A stretch of 32,454 nucleotides of DNA from positions 1 through 32,454 of the IMG/VR virus record IMGVR_UViG_3300030002_000074; one strand, given 5' to 3'. The notes below the pieces were generated by a model, which was given only the letters and a program-made list of their open reading frames with translations, did no database searches and had not been told where the DNA came from. The DNA comes from a virus. Made by a program: the position numbers and the translations under genes. Below, in pieces: positions 1 through 7,925 of this stretch. Every line of letters starts with the position of its first letter. Position 1 is the first letter of the stretch.

Positions 1-148
1 TTGTGTTGCGTATGACATTTCGTTTTTTCACCCTTTCTTGACGTTGTTTTTTTACGACATCAGGTTCAAGAATCATTCGATGTGTGATGTCATCCCTTGT
101 GATGGCACGGCGTTTCGGTTGTGATTTATCTTGCTGTGTGTTACCCAT
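1..148 (-). CDS. 52-aa late ORF, partial copy at the window edge
   Basis: This is the first 49 codons of the small ORF found whole at 32238-32396, running off the left edge of the window. It begins with residues MGNTQQDKSQPKRR. Residue 7 is Asp here (GAT) and Glu (GAG) in the other copy, the only difference between the two. On the circular map this is one gene, so it should not be counted twice. It begins just after a terminator and has a -10-like TACAAT exactly six bases before ATG, with no ribosome binding site. Confidence 0.6.
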   Translation of the reverse strand, partial: MGNTQQDKSQPKRRAITRDDITHRMILEPDVVKKQRQERVKKRNVIRNT

Positions 149-154
149 GCCACT

Positions 155-160
155 ATTGTA
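155..160 (-). promoter_or_regulatory. Candidate leaderless -10 element (TACAAT)
   Basis: On the minus strand TACAAT is followed by six bases and then the ATG of the 52-aa ORF at 148. A transcript starting 7 bases after the hexamer would begin at the ATG. No Shine-Dalgarno sequence is present. No good -35 is visible. The position, directly after the terminator at 174-207, suits a new transcription unit. The same arrangement occurs in the right copy at 32403-32408. Confidence 0.5.
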
Positions 161-173
161 CTACAAAACCATA

Positions 174-207
174 AACAAAAAGAGGTTGATTGCTCAACCC
201 CTCTTTG
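174..207 (-). terminator. Rho-independent terminator after the tail-tube gene
   Basis: Read on the minus strand, GGTTGA and TCAACC form a stem closed by a GCAA tetraloop. The stem is extended by AAAGAG/CTCTTT pairing across a two-base bulge and followed by a run of five T. It lies 16 bases after the stop of the gene ending at 223. It separates the head operon from the connector/tail operon. Confidence 0.85.
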
Positions 208-222
208 CTGTGGCATTCGATA

Positions 223-744
223 CTAGGAAATAGTATCGGGTCCGATTTGACCAAGACGTGCGCCATCTGGTTTGGTTTCGTCAACCAAAGCACGGAATGT
301 GGTTTCGATGACACGTTGTTCATCAATTTTGTAACCAATTTCGACTTTTTCGACGGAAACTGCAAGCCAAATATTGACATCTTCAGATAGGTCGGTTGCG
401 CCCTTGTTGCGTGGATGTAAGCGCAAAGCCTTTGCATCCTGTCGCAATAGATAGCCCGAATCCGTACCAAGTCCAAGTTTGTCGTCAAGTGAACCAAGTG
501 CGTATTTGCCCTCTGGCACTACAACATTCAAGTTGTCATTCGTGATTTCAGCAAGATATGCTTTAATCATCAAATTCTGACCTTTCAGTGCAATGTCAAC
601 TGGCATACTGCCATACTTATCAACTGTTAAGTCTTCAAATTCACGTTCAAAGGTGAATTCGACGCCCCCTTTGGTGTGACCAAGTGCCACACCGCCGAAG
701 AAAACATCACAGTCGCCTATTCGTACATTTGCGATATTCGACAT
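223..744 (-). CDS. Probable major tail (tail tube) protein
   Basis: The 173-aa product is a soluble beta-rich structural protein. The pattern LGHTKGGVEFTFE (about residues 21-33) followed by VDKYG.MPVD (about 41-50) is what I associate with siphovirus tail-tube proteins. That is a family-level judgement from memory, not a match I can verify. Start ATG at 744 has a good site (AAGAAAGGAAAAC). It follows the major capsid gene by 37 bases and ends at a terminator. This would put the two highest-copy virion proteins in adjacent positions at the end of one operon. Supporting this, there is no other tail-tube candidate between the tail terminator-like gene (30568-30966) and the tail chaperones, where this gene normally sits. 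An alternative is a head decoration protein. Confidence 0.65.
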   Translation of the reverse strand: MSNIANVRIGDCDVFFGGVALGHTKGGVEFTFEREFEDLTVDKYGSMPVDIALKGQNLMIKAYLAEITNDNLNVVVPEGKYALGSLDDKLGLGTDSGYLLRQDAKALRLHPRNKGATDLSEDVNIWLAVSVEKVEIGYKIDEQRVIETTFRALVDETKPDGARLGQIGPDTIS

Positions 745-781
745 GATATTGTTTTCCTTTCTTAATCGTTAGCTTTTAATA

Positions 782-2032
782 TTAGGAAACAGTACCAGTG
801 CCAATCACACAGAATGCTTCAGGGAACTTGACAAGCGCAACCATGCGTGTGACCGCACGAAGTGCTGACATATCCTGTTCAGCCAAGTTGACTTCGCCCT
901 CGTCGGCGTCGGTGACTGTACCCTCTTTCAGTTCAGTCAAGACAAGTCCACGTTTGACGTACAATTTGACACGCTTCAGGTCGCCAAATACGGTATAACC
1001 GTTGTTTGCGCCGCCTTGTGCTGTTGATGGTAGAACATCAACAAGTTTCACTGGTGTACCCCATGGCGTCTGCATACCCATTGTAATCGGAACCATGTAT
1101 TCACCTGATGTTGTTGCCTTATTCTGGCGAAGAACATTCCAAACTGTTCGGTGCATGTAGTGCTTGGCATTTGCTGCGGCTGCGGTTGGAATTTTTGCTT
1201 CAGCGTTCAATAGGTCATCCCATGTGATGCTTGTGATTGCTGAACCAACTGTTTCAGTTGCAACACCAGCGGTTTCAAGAATACCAGTACCAACACCACT
1301 TTGGTTGTAAAGTGTGCCGCCATCGTCTGTGAATACTAATTCATCAGCGATTCTTGCACGTTCCTCTGCAAATCCAGCGGAAACTTCAGCCCAAAAGTCA
1401 ATTGCGGAATCTTCAACTAGTTCGTCAGTTGCGATTGCAATGGCTGCAAACTTGCGAAGTTCAACAAGAATTTGCGTGATAGTGAGTTTCGTGCCTTTTT
1501 TCTTTGCGCCCTGACCAGTTTCGTACATAGTGACGTTGCTGCCACGTTTGTTGGTCTTGACACTGTTTGCATTGATTGTGCGAACATCTGCATCTGTGAA
1601 TGCAACACCATATTGATTTGCAAGCTTTTCAACTTCCGCTTCAAACTCTGGGTCGGCAACGATGTATTTGCCATCGGCATTGACATCACCGTTTGCATAT
1701 CCTGCTTTTGTTCGTGATTCCATTGCATGTGCGTTCAATGATTTCAGTGTTGAAATGTCACCATTGGTCAATGCAATTGCTGAACGCATCAAACGCTGTG
1801 CTGGTGAAAGCTTGGCGATTTTCTCTGCTTCAGTTTCTTGCTTGTCTGCATCTTCGTCTTCAGCGTCACCAGTAGCGACGTTCTTTTTGACGATTGGTTG
1901 TGCTGGCATAGCGGCTTTCACTGCTGCGTCAACGGTTGATTTGATGGTTTCGCCCATCCCTGCTGCTACTTGGTCGGCAATCGCTTTCACGGCTGCTTCG
2001 TCAAGAACGGTTTCTTCTATTTTTTCACTCAT
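782..2032 (-). CDS. Major capsid protein, HK97 fold
   Basis: The 416-aa protein has an N-terminal Glu/Lys/Ala-rich helical segment (about residues 1-90) that fits the scaffolding delta domain removed by the prohead protease. A HK97-type capsid body follows, with a long segment around residues 165-220 rich in helix-forming residues and the FAEERARIADELVF region typical of phage capsid proteins of the HK97 class (Pfam phage_capsid). The start at 2032 is preceded by AAAAGGGGAATAATTCT. It lies directly downstream of the protease gene (4-base gap), the standard portal-protease-capsid order. Role: icosahedral shell subunit. Confidence 0.9.
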   Translation of the reverse strand: MSEKIEETVLDEAAVKAIADQVAAGMGETIKSTVDAAVKAAMPAQPIVKKNVATGDAEDEDADKQETEAEKIAKLSPAQRLMRSAIALTNGDISTLKSLNAHAMESRTKAGYANGDVNADGKYIVADPEFEAEVEKLANQYGVAFTDADVRTINANSVKTNKRGSNVTMYETGQGAKKKGTKLTITQILVELRKFAAIAIATDELVEDSAIDFWAEVSAGFAEERARIADELVFTDDGGTLYNQSGVGTGILETAGVATETVGSAITSITWDDLLNAEAKIPTAAAANAKHYMHRTVWNVLRQNKATTSGEYMVPITMGMQTPWGTPVKLVDVLPSTAQGGANNGYTVFGDLKRVKLYVKRGLVLTELKEGTVTDADEGEVNLAEQDMSALRAVTRMVALVKFPEAFCVIGTGTVS

Positions 2033-2036
2033 AGAA

Positions 2037-2909
2037 TTATTCCCCTTTTAATTTATTGTTGATACTTGCGATAAGCAATTCGCTTGTCTTATCGACTAAC
2101 TTTGCGCTGCTGCGCACAAGCACGAGTTTGCGCACCCTCTTGACCTTTTCTTGGTCTTTGGCTGCATCATCGTCGTCTTCTTCAGTGTCCATGGATGCGG
2201 CATATGCCGTTTCCAGTGCTGAAGTAAGTGCTTTCAATGATGCAATGTGCGATTTGATTTCATCATGCGGCATCAAGTTGATTTTGTCAACTGCTGCATC
2301 ACGTTGGAAATCTGCAAACGACTTGCGCAAAGCGGCTGATTTGTCTTTTCCAAGACTGCGTTGCGTGATAAGTGCATCACGATGTGCGCCGACTGGTACG
2401 ACTGAAACTTCATACAATTCAAGTTTTTCAATTGTCGTGTAGTCATCCGACCACTGCTTCACCTGTCCACCAAGTGACACGGCATTGATTGCGCCATCAA
2501 GAATCAGGTCATAGATTTGTTTTGCGAAGTCGTATTTCTCAACTGATAATTTGATGCGTGCCATCAAGTTGCCATTGTCGACCCAAATCTTTGTGATTTT
2601 GCCGATTGGTAGCCCCTCATAATCATGACCCCATAGAACAGTTGGATTGCGTTTGATTTGCTTCAGGTCGATTCCCTCAACAAGAATCTTTTCAAGGTAT
2701 CTGTCTTCACCGCTATTTGACACGACAGTTTCGAATTCGCCATATGCCAAAGTTGCGCCAGTTGCACGTTCGATGGCAACACGTTCAGTTTTGCCGTCTT
2801 TCTCGATGTCTTTGGTTGCTGTTTCAATAGTTGCACCACAACGAATCATTTCGTCGGCTGTTTTTTCTATTCCGTACCCTGCGAATACTGCTGCGATTGC
2901 GTTTGACAT
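2037..2909 (-). CDS. Prohead maturation protease (S78/U35 type)
   Basis: The 290-aa product carries the HK97-type prohead protease pattern. This includes NPTVLWGHDYEGLPIGKI with candidate catalytic His95, INAVSLGG with candidate nucleophile Ser145, and KLELYEVSVVPVGAHRDA with Glu167. It would cleave capsid scaffold domains during head maturation. I place the start at ATG 2909 because AAAGGGAAAGGG precedes it. A longer open frame to 2960 has no such site. The C-terminal third is charged (EEDDDDAAKDQ) and probably helical. It sits between the Com-like gene and the capsid gene. Confidence 0.88.
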   Translation of the reverse strand: MSNAIAAVFAGYGIEKTADEMIRCGATIETATKDIEKDGKTERVAIERATGATLAYGEFETVVSNSGEDRYLEKILVEGIDLKQIKRNPTVLWGHDYEGLPIGKITKIWVDNGNLMARIKLSVEKYDFAKQIYDLILDGAINAVSLGGQVKQWSDDYTTIEKLELYEVSVVPVGAHRDALITQRSLGKDKSAALRKSFADFQRDAAVDKINLMPHDEIKSHIASLKALTSALETAYAASMDTEEDDDDAAKDQEKVKRVRKLVLVRSSAKLVDKTSELLIASINNKLKGE

Positions 2910-2969
2910 TTTGTTTTTTTCCCTTTCCCTTTGATATAAAATAACCCGACAATGAAACAAAATTGGCTG

Positions 2970-3191
2970 CTATGCCGAATCTGTTCCACAATCGGGTTCG
3001 ATGACCTCGCTTGATTGCTTTACAACTGCTATCATATCGCTTGAATCATCCGCTGTCAACATCAAAGCTGAAGCGGTATACACTTTCATGCGAACCAGTT
3101 CACCGCACTTGCATTTGATTTCAATATCGGCGAAATAACCTTTGAACAAAAGTCGTTGGCAATTCGGGCAATGAAATCGTCGCATTTCCAT
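2970..3191 (-). CDS. Com-like zinc-binding regulator
   Basis: About 73 aa. Near the N terminus it has RFHCPNCQRLLFKGYFADIE followed by IKCKCGE. This is the arrangement of the small Com zinc-finger family, whose Mu member activates translation of the DNA-modification gene mom. The second metal pair is C-x-C rather than the usual C-x-x-C, so the site may be atypical. The open frame extends upstream to 3293 inside the portal gene. I chose ATG 3191 because it falls just after the portal stop, with a weak GGAT site, and puts the Cys pair near the N terminus; ATG 3185 is also possible. No mom-like gene is visible here, so the target is unknown. Confidence 0.65.
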   Translation of the reverse strand: MEMRRFHCPNCQRLLFKGYFADIEIKCKCGELVRMKVYTASALMLTADDSSDMIAVVKQSSEVIEPDCGTDSA

Positions 3192-3198
3192 TCGTTTA

Positions 3199-5229
3199 TC
3201 AATCCGCTGGGAATATCCAGCAATTACAGTTTGAATGTGCGTGTGCATTTTCAACGGCGTCATAATCTTGAACAACTTCGCCACCATCTGCACCAGTCAT
3301 TGTGCCGCCCTTTGGTACGAATGGCGCACGAACTTCGGTGATTGTTCCATCCATAGCACGACAGTATTGACATGGGTTCGAACCAAGTGCTTTCCAAATC
3401 TTTCGCTTGACACCAGCCTGTTGATAGCCCAATTCAATGCCTTTGTTGATTGTCTTGTGTGGTTCGCTGTCGGCAAGTCGCTGCGTGCGGAATCCCAAAG
3501 CCTTGTCATATACTGCATTCACACGAACGGTCAATTCAGCAAGCGATTCGCCTGCTTGAACGCCTGCCGCAATTTCAGTTTTCAATTTGTCGACTGTTTG
3601 TTGCGTGAATTCTTTCACCACACGTCGTGCGGCACTCTCTGCGGCTGTTTTGGCTGCGGTGCTGAATACGAAATCATCAGGCACGTTCATCAACGCAAGC
3701 GCAACGTCTGCGCCCTGTGACATGGCAAGCAATATCAATGGCAACATCCATTCAAGCGATTTGTTGGCTTCGTCTGTGTCGTTCGGCATAACTTCTTCAT
3801 ATGCTTTGGTGACATTGCCGCCAGCCTGTACAGATGCGGCGTATGCTTTCAACCCATCAACGACTTTTTGTTTCTGACTTTCCAAATCTTTTTTGAATGA
3901 AGATTTGTATTTTTTCAAGGTGTTAGCCTTGATGGTGTCTAGTTGGTGAAAAAAAGTGTCTTCGGTAGTGTCCTTTTTCACTACCGTCAAACGACGAATT
4001 GTCTTCGTCGGTGTGCTGTTATCGCTTCCAGCTTGGTCAATTGGTGTCATATTGAAGCCAACATATAGTTGGTCGCCACCGTTTACTTTTGGCAATCCTT
4101 TTCGAACTCTGATTTCATTAACTGTCATCACACGGTTCACAAGTTTGTCATCTTCATTCAATTGGCGGTCAACGTCATCGGGAATCTGTGAAACGTGCGA
4201 AACAACAAGTGCCGTGTCTTTGTAGTTGCGACGAATAATGTTTTGAACGCCATCGTCGATTCGTGTTTGCTTTGGGTCGATGTTTCGTTTTGCGAATACA
4301 TAGTCAGCCGTTTCAGCATTGCCACGCCCCAAACCTGATTGGTCTGTGTCACCAAGAATGATTTTTGGCATACGGAACATCTTCAAAATCTTGTCTTCAG
4401 TGATTGATTTCAGCTTTTCCATGTCCAAGTCACCAAGTGACAAACCAATCTTTGTGAATGAAGCATCAGCACCACGAATGAACAAAGTCTTGCCGACATT
4501 GGCAAGCCCCTCTGTTTTCTCTTTCCATGCTGCTTTGACTTTCAAGAATTGTTCTTTTTCAATCTTGCCATTGATGGTCAAAATACCACTTGGCGATGCT
4601 TGGTTCTTGATGAAGTTGCGTTGGAAAATCGAACTGTCTTCTTCAGTTTCAATGTATATGATGCCTGCTTCAACTGTACCCAATCCATAGTATTCATTTT
4701 CAGGGTTGAATGTTTTGAAGTGCTGAACTTCGTCAACGTCAAGTGGCAATTCAGTTCCATTGTCATTGCGGAACGTATAGCCAATGATGTCGCCAGTCTT
4801 TGGGTCGATAGCAACTTTCACACGGTCTGGTCGCATCAAGTATATTTCAACTACTTTGCGGCTTGATTGTTCAACTGATAGATACCAATATGCGTTGCCG
4901 ACTAATTCCAAGAATGATTGTGTTGCAACGAATAGGTCAAATTTTGATGTCAAGCGTGGGTTTGGTCGTTCAAGCACATCAGTGAATGGATGTTGAACAA
5001 TTGTCAGTTTGCCAGTGCGATTGTCTTTCTTGTTGAACACTGGTTCATATTTGGCAACGTCTTCGGCAATTGCTGCGATACAAGTCATCACAATGCCACG
5101 GTATGCGTGCAAGAATTTGCGACGTGAAGTGTACTGCGAATATGTTTGAACCCATGTTGCGAAAGTTTCGCCAGTTGATGCAAATGCCCTTTGTATTCCG
5201 TGTGTTATTGCGTTTGTGATTTTTCCCAT
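3199..5229 (-). CDS. Portal protein fused to a MuF-type head morphogenesis domain
   Basis: The 676-aa protein is longer than usual for a portal (about 400-500 aa). Residues about 30-400 read as an HK97-family portal, with features such as YWYLSVEQ, a conserved EVQHFK segment, the EEDSSIFQRNFIKN helix and SGLGRGNAETADYVF. Residues about 420-676 form a helical domain ending in NPCQYCRAMDGT (from 618) and AHAHSNCNCW. These Cys/His signatures are typical of the C terminus of SPP1 gp7/MuF minor head proteins. The dodecameric portal is the packaging and tail-attachment vertex. Fusion puts MuF at fixed stoichiometry. The start has GGGTGAAAGACGGAT upstream. It lies 44 bases after terL. Confidence 0.9.
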   Translation of the reverse strand: MGKITNAITHGIQRAFASTGETFATWVQTYSQYTSRRKFLHAYRGIVMTCIAAIAEDVAKYEPVFNKKDNRTGKLTIVQHPFTDVLERPNPRLTSKFDLFVATQSFLELVGNAYWYLSVEQSSRKVVEIYLMRPDRVKVAIDPKTGDIIGYTFRNDNGTELPLDVDEVQHFKTFNPENEYYGLGTVEAGIIYIETEEDSSIFQRNFIKNQASPSGILTINGKIEKEQFLKVKAAWKEKTEGLANVGKTLFIRGADASFTKIGLSLGDLDMEKLKSITEDKILKMFRMPKIILGDTDQSGLGRGNAETADYVFAKRNIDPKQTRIDDGVQNIIRRNYKDTALVVSHVSQIPDDVDRQLNEDDKLVNRVMTVNEIRVRKGLPKVNGGDQLYVGFNMTPIDQAGSDNSTPTKTIRRLTVVKKDTTEDTFFHQLDTIKANTLKKYKSSFKKDLESQKQKVVDGLKAYAASVQAGGNVTKAYEEVMPNDTDEANKSLEWMLPLILLAMSQGADVALALMNVPDDFVFSTAAKTAAESAARRVVKEFTQQTVDKLKTEIAAGVQAGESLAELTVRVNAVYDKALGFRTQRLADSEPHKTINKGIELGYQQAGVKRKIWKALGSNPCQYCRAMDGTITEVRAPFVPKGGTMTGADGGEVVQDYDAVENAHAHSNCNCWIFPAD

Positions 5230-5273
5230 ATCCGTCTTTCACCCTTGACTTTCTTGTTATGTTTATAATACCA

Positions 5274-6800
5274 TCATACGACTTCAAAATCATCATCATC
5301 AATCATTTCTGTGTTGTCAGCAAATGTCAAGACACCTGCATCGGCAACGTCTGGTGATGTGACAGTCAAGCCCAATTCTTTCAAACGACGCTTCAAATCT
5401 TCTTTTGGTTCGATTTGGAAACGTGACGAACTGTCTGACTTATAGTATACAACAGCCAATTCTTGCCACTCTGGTGAATCAACTATTTTGCCGCCATTTT
5501 CAAGCCACTGTTTGAATAAGAAATACATTTCGGCACGTTTGTTCTTGTATTTGCTGCGGTCTGATGAACCGCCGCCAAACATGACTTTGTTCACATAGAT
5601 GTCAAGTTCATACAATCGGTCACTGATACCTTGTCCAAGTCCACCATAGTCATTGCCAATATTTGATGATGGAACTTCATATTCGACTTGATATTGTTGC
5701 GTTGTGACAACCTGTTGCATCGTGTCGTCATTCTGGTTCGTTTCCAATAGCTTCATGACCTGTGGTGTGCGGAACACATACGATGAACGGTCTGAACCGC
5801 CACCAGCGAAGTCATTTCCAAGTCGGCGTTCACCTTTCAGCACACGTCTTCCCGAATCCAATGTGATTGCTTGTTCATCATCAGCCAACATTGCTTCATA
5901 TTCTTCTTCAGAAATCATGGCATCGGCAATCATTTGGTCGGTGAATAGTCGGCGATAGCCACCAGTCACAACATCGTCATCTGGTGGGAACTTCACTTCG
6001 TACAAAATATCAAAGAATGGTTCGCCCCTCATTTCTTCAATGAATGACATGTCGTATCGACCCTCTGCAACTGCTTGATGATAGTCGATATGAATGTGGT
6101 GATAGTGCGGACTTTTTGACGTTCGATAGAAATGGTTGCGATAGAATGGGTTGCCAATCTTCAGCAAGAACGAATCTTTGTGACCGCCCAACATACGCAT
6201 GACCATTGCTTGCAAGTCATCGGGTATCAATGACGCTTCATCTTCAATGATGTTGCGTGCGCCTTGCCCTGTCAGTGATTCTTTCACACGCTTGCGGTTG
6301 CGTGCATCAGCGGTCAATGAACGAATTTCACCGCCGTCACGCCATGTGATGCGGTCTTGGCTTTTCTGGTGCTTCAGTTTTTCCAGTTTCGGCATTCCAG
6401 CCATTTCGATTTGTTCAACCAATGACGGATGGTCAAATATGTGGTTGACTGCCTTTCCCATGATGATGTCGCTTTTGGTTTGGTCGCCAGCAAGCACAGT
6501 CCACTTTTCATGGTATGTGATTGAACGCAACACCATCGCCATTGAAATCGTTTCTGATTTGCCATATTGTGTGGTTGTTTCAACTTGGTTTCGTCGATAA
6601 CGCTTCAGCATGATGACATTCCAAATGTCTGCTTGACCGTCTGTCAGTACGAATGGATTGTCATCATCGTCTTTGAAGAACATCGCACAAAGTTGCTTGG
6701 CAATTTCACGTTCAGATTGCAACTGCGCTTCAGGCGACGCATAGATGGCAATGCCAAGATTATTGACTGCCTGTTCAGTTTCTTGATTGACTTGCTGCAT
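5274..6800 (-). CDS. terL: Terminase large subunit
   Basis: The 508-aa protein has the packaging ATPase and nuclease modules. The Walker A-like TTQYGKSET is at residues 76-84. Walker B NIIEDEAS is at 183-190 with catalytic Asp/Glu. A C-terminal RNase H-like nuclease is marked by NDFAGGGSDRS (Asp330), IGNDYGG (Asp384) and SPDVADAG (Asp484/487). It cuts concatemers and drives DNA into the prohead through the portal. The start overlaps the end of terS by 26 bases and has AGAAAGC upstream. A very acidic C-terminal tail (DDDDFEVV) follows the nuclease. Confidence 0.93.
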   Translation of the reverse strand: MQQVNQETEQAVNNLGIAIYASPEAQLQSEREIAKQLCAMFFKDDDDNPFVLTDGQADIWNVIMLKRYRRNQVETTTQYGKSETISMAMVLRSITYHEKWTVLAGDQTKSDIIMGKAVNHIFDHPSLVEQIEMAGMPKLEKLKHQKSQDRITWRDGGEIRSLTADARNRKRVKESLTGQGARNIIEDEASLIPDDLQAMVMRMLGGHKDSFLLKIGNPFYRNHFYRTSKSPHYHHIHIDYHQAVAEGRYDMSFIEEMRGEPFFDILYEVKFPPDDDVVTGGYRRLFTDQMIADAMISEEEYEAMLADDEQAITLDSGRRVLKGERRLGNDFAGGGSDRSSYVFRTPQVMKLLETNQNDDTMQQVVTTQQYQVEYEVPSSNIGNDYGGLGQGISDRLYELDIYVNKVMFGGGSSDRSKYKNKRAEMYFLFKQWLENGGKIVDSPEWQELAVVYYKSDSSSRFQIEPKEDLKRRLKELGLTVTSPDVADAGVLTFADNTEMIDDDDFEVV

Positions 6801-7326
6801 CGGTTGCCGCTGCTTTCTGGTTCAACGTGTCCAGTATGCCACGCACACCGTTCAATGTTTCAACCGATACATTGCCATTGATGCTTGATTCTTCAACATA
6901 GCCGTCAACTGCTTGCAACCACAGTTTGATTCGTGCGGCATCTTTGTCTTTTTGGATTCCCTCAAATAATAGTGCAACAACAGAGGTCGTCAACTGTTTC
7001 GCCCACATGCGCCAGTCGATGGCTTCAAACTCTGGTGGAACTGGTTTGTTTTTCCATGCCGTCAATGTGTCTTGGTCAATTCGGAATTTTTCACTGAACT
7101 GTGACATGGTTCGGCAATCAGAAAGTGCCAACAAATCTTCGTCGTCAATTCCTGCTGTTGCCAGATATGGTCGCCCACCATTTTTGATTTCCATTGGCAA
7201 CGAACGCCATATCAAGAACAAGCGATATTCTTGCCCTTTGTATGGATTGAAAACAGGTTCAGAATCCGATTTCTTCGGAATTCGCCTTGTGATGTCCATT
7301 GATAGTGTTTTCGTTGCTGTCTTCAT
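6775..7326 (-). CDS. terS: Terminase small subunit
   Basis: The 183-aa protein precedes and overlaps terL. Residues about 72-94 (RTMSQFSEKFRIDQDTLTAWKN) read as a helix-turn-helix that would recognise the packaging site. The rest is helical and consistent with an oligomeric small terminase. Assignment rests on position plus the helix-turn-helix. It is the first gene of the packaging and head operon. Its ATG lacks a ribosome binding site and has TATACT exactly six bases upstream, suggesting a leaderless transcript. Confidence 0.75.
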   Translation of the reverse strand: MKTATKTLSMDITRRIPKKSDSEPVFNPYKGQEYRLFLIWRSLPMEIKNGGRPYLATAGIDDEDLLALSDCRTMSQFSEKFRIDQDTLTAWKNKPVPPEFEAIDWRMWAKQLTTSVVALLFEGIQKDKDAARIKLWLQAVDGYVEESSINGNVSVETLNGVRGILDTLNQKAAATDAASQSRN

Positions 7327-7332
7327 AATTCT

Positions 7333-7338
7333 AGTATA
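7333..7338 (-). promoter_or_regulatory. Candidate leaderless -10 element (TATACT) for terS
   Basis: The minus strand reads TATACT, six bases, ATG. No Shine-Dalgarno sequence precedes this ATG, unlike almost every other gene here. The best -35 at 17 bp spacing is TTCGTG, which is weak. It is positioned to start the packaging/head operon. Confidence 0.5.
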
Positions 7339-7347
7339 CCGCTTTTG

Positions 7348-7695
7348 TTATTTCTCACGAACAATCAGGTTCAACACGCCCAATTCACAATCTTGTATGT
7401 CATCGATTGCAATGTCTGGTGTGATGTCTGGTTGAAATACATGGTGCTTGCCATCCATGGTTGATGCCACTTGGTTTTTGCTGGCATAATCATCAACATA
7501 CTTATCGATTGCCAATGCCCTTGCAACTTGCCTTGCATATAGTTCACCGCCACCCGACCAAACGATGATGCGTGTGTTCTTGAACCCTGCCAATGCAACT
7601 AATAATGACCGAACACGTTCATTTGCCACCATATCTTGCTTGGTGTTATTCAACAATGTGCCGTCACAGTCGAATGCAATTGTGATTGTTTTCAT
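7348..7695 (-). CDS. HAD-family phosphatase
   Basis: The compact 115-aa protein carries the haloacid dehalogenase motifs. Motif I is FDCDGTLL with nucleophile Asp9 and acid/base Asp11. Motif II is IIVWSGGG with Ser47. The acidic motif IV is PDIAIDD with Asp98/Asp99. It probably removes phosphate from a small metabolite. Substrate cannot be read from sequence. The location at the end of a glycosyltransferase operon makes a sugar or nucleotide-sugar phosphate a reasonable guess, but polynucleotide end repair is also possible. ATGA overlap with the preceding gene indicates translational coupling. Confidence 0.8.
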   Translation of the reverse strand: MKTITIAFDCDGTLLNNTKQDMVANERVRSLLVALAGFKNTRIIVWSGGGELYARQVARALAIDKYVDDYASKNQVASTMDGKHHVFQPDITPDIAIDDIQDCELGVLNLIVREK

Positions 7696-7925
7696 CGCTG
7701 CACCCTGCCAAATGCCAATACATATTTGCGTGTTTTCCTGTCTAACCTCATGACACGATAGCTGTGACCATCACGCCATGCACTGTGAATCAATGCTTGC
7801 TTTGGATTCCAGTCGAAGATTTCTTGCGTATCAGTGAACTTGCCTTGCCAAAAAGCATTGTCAACAAATGCGCCACCATGATGATGAACGTATTTGATTT
7901 CGACTGTGCGCCCTGTTGGTTTCAT
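7692..7925 (-). CDS. Small protein of unknown function
   Basis: A 77-aa basic protein with KYVHHHGGAFVDNAFW near the N terminus and SYRVMRLDRKTRKYVLAFG near the C terminus. I do not recognise the family. It is coupled to both neighbours: its ATG shares bases with the stop of the 47-aa gene upstream (TAATG), and its stop overlaps the start of the HAD gene (ATGA). Aromatic and His-rich character suggests a small folded domain rather than a membrane protein. Confidence 0.65.
   Translation of the reverse strand: MKPTGRTVEIKYVHHHGGAFVDNAFWQGKFTDTQEIFDWNPKQALIHSAWRDGHSYRVMRLDRKTRKYVLAFGRVQR

Larger units (their letters stand above)
1..206. repeat. Terminal redundancy, left copy
   Basis: These 206 bases are repeated at 32249-32454 with one difference (A at 128, C at 32376). 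The repeat begins inside the 52-aa ORF and ends in the terminator hairpin, so it cuts a gene and a regulatory unit. This fits a circular or circularly permuted genome opened at an arbitrary point better than physical terminal repeats. Confidence 0.93.

Noticed and set aside
1-206. Physical direct terminal repeats of a T7-like type
   Set aside because: The repeat cuts a gene and a terminator in the middle of the structural region and carries a mismatch, unlike fixed packaging ends. It is better read as closure of a circular assembly.
2910-2960. A longer protease N terminus
   Set aside because: The extension lies upstream of a strong AAAGGGAAAGGG site, which belongs to the ATG at 2909. The extra residues include the ribosome binding site itself.
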